Shown: piece after piece, positions 22,435 to 29,295 of the stretch
Numbering within the stretch: position 1 is the stretch's first letter
Layout of the letters: each line of letters opens with the position of its first letter
Source: Micromonospora phytophila
Lineage (GTDB): Bacteria > Actinomycetota > Actinomycetes > Mycobacteriales > Micromonosporaceae
Length of the DNA: 39,203 bases
Direction of reading: 5' to 3'
Assembly (NCBI RefSeq): GCF_023656545.1
Contig: NZ_JAMOKF010000019.1
Coordinates: 1 to 39,203 of the forward strand
Made by a program: the position numbers and the translations under genes
Notes under the pieces: generated by a model
The model's database searches: none
Seen by the model: only the letters and a program-made list of their open reading frames with translations
What the model was told of the DNA's origin: nothing

Positions 22435-24465
22435 TTGCCTTCATCTTCCCTTCGCAGGTCCGCGGCGCTCGCCTCGGCCCTCGCGGTCGGTTCCACCGCG
22501 CTCGTGGCGGGTGCCCCCGCCGCCAGCGCCAGCCTGCCGGGCTCCGGCAACGTCCTCACCACCAGCAACAGCACCACGTCGCTCCGGTTCTACAACGACC
22601 CGAACCGGACCACACTGGTCAATCAGTTCGACGAGACGATGCGGGACGCGTCCTGGTCGCCGGACGGCAGCGTCGCGGCCTTCATCAACCAGGACGGCGG
22701 CATCAGCACCATCCGCTGGGACGGCCAGGGCTGGTTCCCGGAGATCGCCGGCGACCCGGGCCTGGTCCGGCAGAGCACCACCTGGCGGGGCAACGGCTCC
22801 AGCATCATCTGGGCGGAGAAGCCGTCCGGCCTGCCGTGGCGGATCCGCACCGCGCCGAGCTCCTCGTTCTCCGACTGGGGTAACCAGCTCAGCCCGGCCA
22901 ACGACCCCCGGCACTACCGCAACCCGGACGGCGGGCGTGACCAGAAGGTGGTCTTCCAGCGTCACGAGGACAACGGCGCCGGCCAGCCCGCCACCGCGTC
23001 CAGCGTGGTGCTCTACGACCCGGCGAAGCCAGCCGACCAGCGGATCACGCTGGTCGACGAGGACGGCTCCAACCCCGCGCTGTCGCCCGACGGCACCAAG
23101 GTGGCATTCGTCCGCGCCGGCCAGATCATCGTCTCCGACCTGAGCGGCGGGAACGAGGTCGTCGTCACCAGCAACAGCGCGGTGAAGGACAACCCGGTCT
23201 GGTCGCCGGACGGCAAGACGATCGCCTTCAACACGGGCGGCACCCTGGTGGCGACCGCCCTGGCCGACGGCTCTCAGGCAACGGGCCCGATCAGCGTTTC
23301 CGGCTCCAGCGGGGTTCCGGCTTACCAGCCGCGCAACAAGGACCGGGTCGCCCGGCTCGCCGGCGAGAGCCGGTTCACCACCGCCACCGCCGTCTCCCAG
23401 TCGCACTGGAAGACGGCGGCCAACAGTGGCGACACCCGTGAGCTGGCCCAGGCGGTCGTGCTGTCCCGGTCGGACACCTTCGCCGACGCGCTGAGCGGCT
23501 CGGCGCTGGCTGCCGCCAAGCGTGGCCCGCTGCTGATGACCACGCCGACCGCCATGACGCCCGTCACCCAGGCGGAGCTCCAGCGGGTGCTCGCCCCGGG
23601 CGGCACGGTCTACCTGCTCGGCGGCACCGGCGCGCTCTCCATCGGCGTCGAGAACTCGATCCGGGCGCTCGGCTACAACGTGGTGCGGGCCGCCGGCGCC
23701 GACCGGTACGCCACCTCCGTGGAGATCGCCAAGGCGATCGACCCGAACCCGGAACTGGTCCTGCTGGCCACCGGCACCAACTTCCCGGACGCGCTCGCGG
23801 CCGGCGCCGCGGCCGGCTCGTTCAACTACCCGGGCAGCACCGAGACGGCGGTGGTGGTCCTCACCGCCGGGGCGAAGATGCCGGTGAGCACCAAGAGCTT
23901 CCTGGACACCCTGCCGAAGGCCGACCGCATCCTGTTCGGCATCGGCGGGAGCGCCAGCCTGGCCGCGACGAACTACGACGGTGCCGACGCCATCGAGGTC
24001 TCGGGTGCCACCCGCTACGAGACCGCGCTCTACACCGCCTGGGTGTTCTTCGGCGGGCAGAACCACGTCGGGCTCGCCACCGGCAGCAACTGGCCGGACG
24101 CGCTCGCCGGCGGCGCGCTGATGGGCCTGCTCAACGGCCCGCTGATGCTCACCCCGGGCACGGCCAGCTACCTCGGCATCGACGCCGAGTTCCTGCTCGC
24201 CGAGTCGAGCGGATCCACCCGTGACGCGCTGATCTTCGGTGGCACCGGGGTGGTCAACGACGCGCAGCGCAACCAGGCCGGTTACTGGATCGGCGGCCCG
24301 CTCGGGTCGAACCTCGTCAACAACCCGATCGACGTCGGGCTGACCGCCCGCAGCGGCGCCGACCTGCGCACCGCAGGCGCTCCGGTGACCGGCGGTCACC
24401 GGACCGCTCAGGAGGCGGCCGAGGCCGCCAAGTCGGTGCGCGAGCACCGCGACGCCCTGAGCTGA
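22435..24465 (+). CDS. Secreted cell-wall-binding repeat 2 protein with N-terminal TolB/PD40-like propeller
   Basis: A protein of 676 aa. The signal peptide (about residues 1-34, SAALASALAVGSTALVAGAPAASA) precedes propeller repeats (about 40-285; DASWSPDGSVAAFIN, NPALSPDGTKVAFVRAG, NPVWSPDGKTIAFNTGG). Three CW_binding_2 repeats follow (about 302-640), each with a variant of RLAGESRFTTATAVS / ADALSGSALAAAKRGPLLMT / GTVYLLGGTGALS. CW_binding_2 modules anchor proteins to the cell wall. The C-terminal ~40 residues are Ala-rich and helical. The start is TTG, 5 nt after AGGGAG, as in the paralog at 28202. It is followed by a strong hairpin. The propeller ligand is unknown. Confidence 0.9.
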   Translation: MPSSSLRRSAALASALAVGSTALVAGAPAASASLPGSGNVLTTSNSTTSLRFYNDPNRTTLVNQFDETMRDASWSPDGSVAAFINQDGGISTIRWDGQGWFPEIAGDPGLVRQSTTWRGNGSSIIWAEKPSGLPWRIRTAPSSSFSDWGNQLSPANDPRHYRNPDGGRDQKVVFQRHEDNGAGQPATASSVVLYDPAKPADQRITLVDEDGSNPALSPDGTKVAFVRAGQIIVSDLSGGNEVVVTSNSAVKDNPVWSPDGKTIAFNTGGTLVATALADGSQATGPISVSGSSGVPAYQPRNKDRVARLAGESRFTTATAVSQSHWKTAANSGDTRELAQAVVLSRSDTFADALSGSALAAAKRGPLLMTTPTAMTPVTQAELQRVLAPGGTVYLLGGTGALSIGVENSIRALGYNVVRAAGADRYATSVEIAKAIDPNPELVLLATGTNFPDALAAGAAAGSFNYPGSTETAVVVLTAGAKMPVSTKSFLDTLPKADRILFGIGGSASLAATNYDGADAIEVSGATRYETALYTAWVFFGGQNHVGLATGSNWPDALAGGALMGLLNGPLMLTPGTASYLGIDAEFLLAESSGSTRDALIFGGTGVVNDAQRNQAGYWIGGPLGSNLVNNPIDVGLTARSGADLRTAGAPVTGGHRTAQEAAEAAKSVREHRDALS

Positions 24466-24478
24466 ACGAACCACTCCA

Positions 24479-24510
24479 GAAGGGCCCGGCCGATCTCGGC
24501 CGGGCCCTTC
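24479..24510 (+). terminator. Terminator of the first CW-binding gene
   Basis: Perfect 15-bp arms (GAAGGGCCCGGCCGA and complement) around TC, 13 nt after the stop. Confidence 0.88.
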
Positions 24511-24681
24511 GCCGTTGGCGCACCCCGGCGGGGGCTGACCGCATGATCCGTCATGTCGGGCCACCGATCGACGGTGACTCGCCAAGGTGCGTCGGCAGCG
24601 CTGCCGCGCGCCCCGCCCGGGCCGGAGACGCCGCGCGGTGCGTGGGCCCGGCGCACGCTGCCGGAATGTAGGGTGGCGGGC

Positions 24682-25569
24682 ATGCGGATCGGCATCGTGA
24701 TCCTTCCGGACCAGCGCTGGTCGGAGTCCGCGCGTCGCTGGCGACAGGCCGACGAGTGGGGCTTCGACCACGCGTGGACGTACGACCACCTCGGCTGGCG
24801 GGACTTGGTCGACGGCCCGTGGTTCGACTCGATGAGCACGCTGACCGCCGCGGCGACCGTGACCAGCCGCATCCGCCTCGGCACCCTGGTCGCCTCGCCG
24901 AACTTCCGGCATCCGGCCGCCTTCGCCCGCCAGGTCACCGCCCTCGACGACGTGTCCGCCGGGCGGGTCCTGCTCGGCCTCGGCGCCGGTGGTATCGGGT
25001 TCGACTCCGCTGTGCTGGGCGGGCAGACCCTGCCGCCGCGCCAGCGGGTGGACCGGTTCGCGGAATTCGTCGAGCTGCTCGACCTGGTGCTGCGCGAGGA
25101 CGGTACGACGTGGCACGGCGACTGGTTCGCCGCCGTCGACGCCCGCAACAATCCGGGCTGCGTGCAGGGCCCGCGGGTGCCGTTCGTGGTCGCCGCCAAC
25201 GGTCCCCGTTCGATGCGCCTGGTGGCCCGCTTCGGCCAGGGCTGGGTCACCACCGGCTTGGGCGACGACGACCTGGACGCCTGGTGGAGCGGCGTGGCCG
25301 ACCTGGCCGCCCGGATGGACAAGACGCTCGCGTCGGCCGGCCGTGATCCGGCCACACTCGACCGGTACCTGTCGCTGGACTCCGCGCCCGTGTTCTCGCT
25401 GCGCAGCGCCGACTTCTTCGCCGAGCAGGTGGGCCGCGCCGCGGCGCTCGGTTTCACGGACGTGATCACCCACTGGCCCCGACGCAGCAGCTGGTACGCC
25501 GGAGACGAGGCCGTCCTGGTGGACGTGGCGACGCGCCTCCTGCCCGGGCTGCGGCGCGCGATTGCGTGA
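24682..25569 (+). CDS. LLM-class (luciferase-like) flavin/F420-dependent oxidoreductase
   Basis: A protein of 295 aa with the bacterial-luciferase TIM barrel: MRIGIVILPDQRW, HAWTYDHLGWRDLVDGPWFDSMSTLTAAATVTSRIRLGTLVASPNFRHPAAFARQ and VSAGRVLLGLGAGG are the typical N-terminal strands and cofactor-phosphate region. Many actinobacterial members use F420 in place of FMN, and F420 is likely here from context, but the cofactor is not proven. The substrate is unknown. Homology begins at ATG 24682; the frame is open upstream to 24553. It is convergent with the ASCH gene, with only 9 bp between stops. Confidence 0.9.
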   Translation: MRIGIVILPDQRWSESARRWRQADEWGFDHAWTYDHLGWRDLVDGPWFDSMSTLTAAATVTSRIRLGTLVASPNFRHPAAFARQVTALDDVSAGRVLLGLGAGGIGFDSAVLGGQTLPPRQRVDRFAEFVELLDLVLREDGTTWHGDWFAAVDARNNPGCVQGPRVPFVVAANGPRSMRLVARFGQGWVTTGLGDDDLDAWWSGVADLAARMDKTLASAGRDPATLDRYLSLDSAPVFSLRSADFFAEQVGRAAALGFTDVITHWPRRSSWYAGDEAVLVDVATRLLPGLRRAIA

Positions 25570-25578
25570 ACGGCGCCC

Positions 25579-26010
25579 CTACGTACTCAGATCGCCGGTG
25601 GTGATGCCACCGTCGCCTGCCGAGACGAGCCGGAAGCGGACGCACACGACCGGAGTGTCGTCGTCGACGGGCGTGCCGGCTCGGGCCCAGAAGCGCTGGT
25701 GACCGGCCCGCCACTCCTCGATCGACCGGTCGCCCTCTCCCTCCGAGCGGGCGAAGTCCCAGGAGACGTCGGCAAAGGGGACCACCTCGACACCGGTGAC
25801 CTGGACGACGGCAACCAGCCCGTCGTGGTCGTCGACGAGCGCCAGCCGCTCCCCGACGCGCTCCAACTCCTCGCCCTCGTGCTCGTACTCGCTGAGCAGG
25901 CCGACGGTCGCCTGCTTCACCCCGGCGAGCACGAGAGTGTTCAGGTTCGTCCGCATCTCCCCGGCCATGCCGAGGTCGAGGGTGCGTAGTCCACCGATGC
26001 GAGGCCACAT
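25579..26010 (-). CDS. ASCH domain protein
   Basis: A protein of 143 aa. LDLGMAGEMRTNLNTLVLAGVKQATVGLLSEYEHEGEELERVGERLALVDDHDGLVAVVQVTGVEVVPFADV is the ASCH/PUA-like beta-barrel, with the K-x-x-T segment (GVKQATV, about residues 31-37) lying in the putative RNA-binding cleft. The C-terminal half (AGHQRFWARAG, VCVRFRLV) completes the barrel. Such proteins are thought to bind RNA, and some hydrolyse N4-acetylcytidine; which applies is unknown. ATG 26010 is preferred over a longer Pro/Ala-rich upstream extension. Confidence 0.82.
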   Translation of the reverse strand: MWPRIGGLRTLDLGMAGEMRTNLNTLVLAGVKQATVGLLSEYEHEGEELERVGERLALVDDHDGLVAVVQVTGVEVVPFADVSWDFARSEGEGDRSIEEWRAGHQRFWARAGTPVDDDTPVVCVRFRLVSAGDGGITTGDLST

Positions 26011-26153
26011 CCTGCCGAGGCTACCGGCTGCCGTCCCCACTCCGGGCCGCTGCGGCCGTACGGTGACCGGACCGGAGGCGCTGAGGCCCGGAGAGCAGGC
26101 GCCGGCTGATCCGGCTCCGGGGGCAGGAGCACGTTCGGCCCCCGGCAACGCGA

Positions 26154-26181
26154 CGGGGCCCGGCCGATCGGCCGGGCCCCG
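26154..26181 (-). terminator. Terminator of the second CW-binding gene
   Basis: Perfect 14-bp arms (CGGGGCCCGGCCGA and complement) with no spare base in the centre, 17 nt after the stop on the minus strand. Confidence 0.88.
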
Positions 26182-26198
26182 CTGCTGTTACGCCAGCG

Positions 26199-28202
26199 TC
26201 AGCGGCGCTTCTCGGCGAACCGCTCGGCGGCAGCCTCCGCGGCCGCCTTGAAGTCCGCCACCGTACGCGGAGCGCCGGTCGCCTCGGCGGTGGCCGCCCG
26301 CTTGGCGGTGGCGTCCTGGACGCCGGTCGCGGCGCGCAGCACGTCCGTCGGGTTGCCGGCGGTCGTGAAGCCGGCGGGACCGCTGATGGTCAGGCCGAGG
26401 CCGTCCCGCTGGATGTCGTTCAGCACAGCGGAACCACCGAACATGATGCCGGTGTGGATGGAGCCGGCGTGCTCGTCGCCGACCGCCCACAGGTAGTCGC
26501 CGACCTGCGCGCCGTTACCGGGAGCCAGCACCAGCGGGGCGTCGAGCGACGCCATCAGGGCGCCACCGGCCAGCGCGTCCGGCCAGTTGCCGCCCGTCGC
26601 CACGCCGAGGTGGTTGAAGCCGCCGAAGAAGATCCACGCGACCAGCGCGGCGGTCTCGTAGCGGTCGGCACCGACCAGCGGCGCCGGCAGGTAGGCCTGG
26701 GTCGCGAGGTCGGCGGCACCACCGACGCTGAAGATGCCGGTGGTGTCCGGCAGCGCGTCGAGGTATGCCTTCGTCGCCGCGGTGAGGCCGCCGCCCTTGG
26801 TCAGCACCACGACAGCGGAGAGACCCTTGCCGGGCAGGTTCTGCGCGCCGGCGGCGGCGCCGGCGGCGAGCGCGTCCGGAAAGTTGGCGCCGGTCGCCGC
26901 GAGCACCATGTCGGGCGTCGGGTCGATGGCGTTCGCGATGGAGATCGAGGTGGCGTAGCGGTCCGCGCCGGAGAGCCGCGAGGTCGCAAAGCCGAGGGCC
27001 TTCACCTGGTTCTCAACGGCGGTCGAGAGCGCGCCCGTCCCGCCGAGCAGGTAGACCGTGTCGCCGGGCTTGAGGACCCGGGTCAGCTCGGCGGCGGTTG
27101 CCGGGTGCAGCCCCGCCGGCCTGGTCATGAGCAGCGGCCCGTTCTTGGCGGCGGCGAGGGCCGACCCGCCGAGCGCGTCGGCGAAGTTGTCCGACCGGGA
27201 CAGGACGGCCGCGCTGGCCTCGGCGCGCGGGTCGGAGGCGTTGCTGCCGGTGGCCCAGTGCGACTGGGAGATCGCCGTGGCGGTGGTGAACCGCTCGGAC
27301 CCGGCGAGCCGGACCACGCGGTCCTTCTTGACGGGCCGGTAGTCCGGCACCCCGGAGAGGCCGCTGACGACGGTCGGGGTGGCGCCGGCGGTGGTCGGCG
27401 CCGTCGCGATGGCCGAACCCTGCGCGAAGGCGACCTGGGTGCCGTCGGCGTTGAGCACCGGGTCCGACTTGACCGACCCACCGGAGGTCACCTGGACCTC
27501 GCTTCTGCCGGCCGTGCTGGCGGTCCAGACCTGACCGCCCCGGATGAAGGCGACCTTCTGGCCGGTCGCGGAGATGGTCGGGCTGGCCGCGTCCGTGGCG
27601 ATGAGGGTGAAGGTGTTCCCGTCCAGGAAGCCGATCTCCGGCGTGCCGGTCGGGACGCCAGAGCCGTCGTCGCTCTGCCGCTGCACGACGATCCGCTGGT
27701 CGGCGTTCGTGTCCGGCTCCAGGTAGTGCTTGCCGTCGTTCGGAGAGCGCTGGGCGGCCCCCCAGTCCTGGCCGGCGAGGGCTTCCTGGATCCGCCACAG
27801 ACCGCCGGCGGATTTCTCGGCCCAGATCACGGTGGAGCCGTCACCCACCCACTCCGGGGTGGCGCGCTCGAGCTCGTCGAAGTTCTGGTCGATCGGGTAG
27901 ACGATGGAGGCCGGGAACAACGGGGACTTGCCGATCGTCGCGACGTCGCCCCGGTTGTTGATGAAGACCGCGCGGCTGCCGTCGGGCGACCAGGCCGCGT
28001 CCGTGACGGTGTAGCCGTCTTCCGAGACGATCGGCGCGCCACTGGTGGTGGCGATGGTGAACGAGCCGTTGCTCGAGGTCAGGACGCCGCTCGGGCCGTG
28101 GGTCGCGTACGCGGCGTTCCCGCCGCCGACCAGCGTGGTGACGCCGATGGCCAGCAGGGTGGCGCACGCCGCCGAACGGCGCGACAAAGAGGATCGAAGC
28201 AA
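26199..28202 (-). CDS. Second cell-wall-binding repeat 2 protein with N-terminal propeller
   Basis: A protein of 667 aa, paralogous to the gene at 22435 over its full length. It has a signal peptide (about residues 1-33), propeller repeats (about 40-280; DAAWSPDGSRAVFINNRGD, SPTISATGQKVAFIRGGQ) and three CW_binding_2 repeats (about 296-625; RLAGSERFTTATAISQSHW, RADNFADALGGSALAAAKNGPLLMT-like blocks). The Ala/Glu-rich tail ends AAAERFAEKRR. TTG 28202 is the start, 6 nt after GAGGAG; the rare start is shared with the paralog. The pair face each other on opposite strands with an LLM and an ASCH gene between them, which suggests an inverted duplication. A TACAGT -10-like box lies near 28279 on the minus strand. 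Confidence 0.9.
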   Translation of the reverse strand: MLRSSLSRRSAACATLLAIGVTTLVGGGNAAYATHGPSGVLTSSNGSFTIATTSGAPIVSEDGYTVTDAAWSPDGSRAVFINNRGDVATIGKSPLFPASIVYPIDQNFDELERATPEWVGDGSTVIWAEKSAGGLWRIQEALAGQDWGAAQRSPNDGKHYLEPDTNADQRIVVQRQSDDGSGVPTGTPEIGFLDGNTFTLIATDAASPTISATGQKVAFIRGGQVWTASTAGRSEVQVTSGGSVKSDPVLNADGTQVAFAQGSAIATAPTTAGATPTVVSGLSGVPDYRPVKKDRVVRLAGSERFTTATAISQSHWATGSNASDPRAEASAAVLSRSDNFADALGGSALAAAKNGPLLMTRPAGLHPATAAELTRVLKPGDTVYLLGGTGALSTAVENQVKALGFATSRLSGADRYATSISIANAIDPTPDMVLAATGANFPDALAAGAAAGAQNLPGKGLSAVVVLTKGGGLTAATKAYLDALPDTTGIFSVGGAADLATQAYLPAPLVGADRYETAALVAWIFFGGFNHLGVATGGNWPDALAGGALMASLDAPLVLAPGNGAQVGDYLWAVGDEHAGSIHTGIMFGGSAVLNDIQRDGLGLTISGPAGFTTAGNPTDVLRAATGVQDATAKRAATAEATGAPRTVADFKAAAEAAAERFAEKRR

Positions 28203-28452
28203 GGAAGCTCCTCGAGATCGATTCGCGCCGCGGCTGTGGAATCGGGACCGGAGGACGGCCGGGGCGGCGCCGCTTCACTGTAGAGGACGCCGCCCGGCCC
28301 GCGTTGTCCCGCATCGCGGGGTCGGGCGCCGCGCCGAGGTTACCCTCCGTGAGGCCCCGCCAGCGCCGGGTCGTCGGGTCGTCGGCTCCGCCCCGAGCCC
28401 GACCGCGTCCGTTTCCGCGCGTCGCGGGGCGAGGGCTCGGCCGACCAGTCGC

Positions 28453-29004
28453 TCAGGTCGTCAGGTCGCCGCCAGTGACCAGACCCCGGACGCGCAGCCG
28501 GGTGGCGACCTCCGGCGGGCAGTCCAACACCACCGCCGCGGTGCCGACGGGTTCCGCGCCCCGGGCCGCACAGATGTCGTAGAGGGCGCGGACCTGCGCG
28601 CCCGTGGCCACCCAGTCGTCCACCACCAGCACCCGGTCGTCCCGCCCGAGGTGCCGCTCCCGGACGGCCAGATCGACCCGCCGGCCGCGGAAGTCCGGAG
28701 GGCTCTGCGCCCAGGTGAGCGGACCGGCGGGCAGACGGCCGTCGCCCGGCTTGTGCGCCGGCAGGAAACCGACGCCGAGCGCGGTCGCCGCGAGGGGCCC
28801 GAGCAGGAATCCGGTGACCGCCGGCGCGACGACCACCGTCGGCCGGGCGGCCCGGAACGGCTCCACGAGCGCCGGACCGAGGGCGGCGAGCACGTCCGAG
28901 TCCCGCCACCAGCCCGACACGTCACTGACCAGGTGCGTGGAGCCCGGGCCGGGGTCGATCCAACGGCAGAGGGCGATGAGGCGGTCGCGCAAATCGGCGG
29001 GCAC
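28453..29004 (-). CDS. Phosphoribosyltransferase-type (PRTase) protein
   Basis: A protein of 183 aa. The PRPP-binding loop VLVVDDWVATGAQ (about residues 123-135) and an upstream VVVAPAVTGFLLGPLAA segment (PPi-loop region, about 55-70) place it with type I PRTases similar to adenine PRTase. Length and fold order fit, but substrate residues differ enough that I do not assign apt. GTG 29004 is the start; ATG 29012 is in another frame. Thirteen copies of an 8-bp repeat begin 13 bp upstream of the GTG, which may affect its expression. No terminator is evident in 28203-28452, which otherwise holds only the upstream region of the CW-binding gene. Confidence 0.75.
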   Translation of the reverse strand: MPADLRDRLIALCRWIDPGPGSTHLVSDVSGWWRDSDVLAALGPALVEPFRAARPTVVVAPAVTGFLLGPLAATALGVGFLPAHKPGDGRLPAGPLTWAQSPPDFRGRRVDLAVRERHLGRDDRVLVVDDWVATGAQVRALYDICAARGAEPVGTAAVVLDCPPEVATRLRVRGLVTGGDLTT

Positions 29005-29016
29005 CCCACCATCCTG

Positions 29017-29123
29017 CCGCTCAGCCGCTCAGCCGCTCAGCCGCTCAGCCGCTCAGCCGCTCAGCCGCTCAGCCGCTCAGCCGCTCAGCCGCTCAGCCGC
29101 TCAGCCGCTCAGCCGCTCAGCCG
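29017..29123. repeat. Thirteen tandem copies of the octamer CCGCTCAG
   Basis: 29017-29120 is exactly 13 perfect copies of the 8-bp unit CCGCTCAG, followed by a 3-nt start of a fourteenth. It begins 13 bp upstream of the PRTase GTG start. On the plus strand every frame reads the same open octapeptide repeat (PLSRSAAQ); on the minus strand every frame meets TGA. Perfect short units not divisible by three change copy number by slipped-strand mispairing. Confidence 0.95.
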
Positions 29124-29150
29124 GACGGTCGCCGGGAACTCCGACATCGG

Positions 29151-29187
29151 CTGATCGACCGATCAGGACAGCTCGTTCGGTCCGAAC
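29151..29187. promoter_or_regulatory. Two small palindromes upstream of the tachylectin/DMFase-like gene
   Basis: CTGATC-GACC-GATCAG (29151-29166) and GTTCGG-T-CCGAAC (29175-29187). Possible operators in the PRTase/29296 intergenic region. A -10-like TAGGGT is at 29259-29264. Confidence 0.35.
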
Positions 29188-29295
29188 TCTGCCGGGCGAC
29201 GGATGATTCCGCGGCCCACCCGGCACTGCGGGTCGATGCGTGAGCCCATCTCGCTCTAGGGTCCCTCGACGATCCGCGCGACTGAGGGGGCAGTC

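Noticed and set aside
22441..25473. 1010-codon minus-strand frame over the CW-binding and LLM genes
   Set aside because: Low-complexity Arg/Gly/Val/Ala product in the mirror frame of two clear genes.
26454..28283. 609-codon plus-strand frame opposite the second CW-binding gene
   Set aside because: Antisense shadow; the minus strand has signal peptide, propeller and CW_binding_2 repeats.
29017..29123. CRISPR-like array
   Set aside because: The units are 8 bp and contiguous, with no spacers; no cas genes occur anywhere in the window.
28045..29154. Plus-strand coding of the PLSRSAAQ repeat as part of a 369-codon protein
   Set aside because: The frame runs antisense to the PRTase gene; the repeat is open in every frame because of its base composition, and this gives no evidence of translation.
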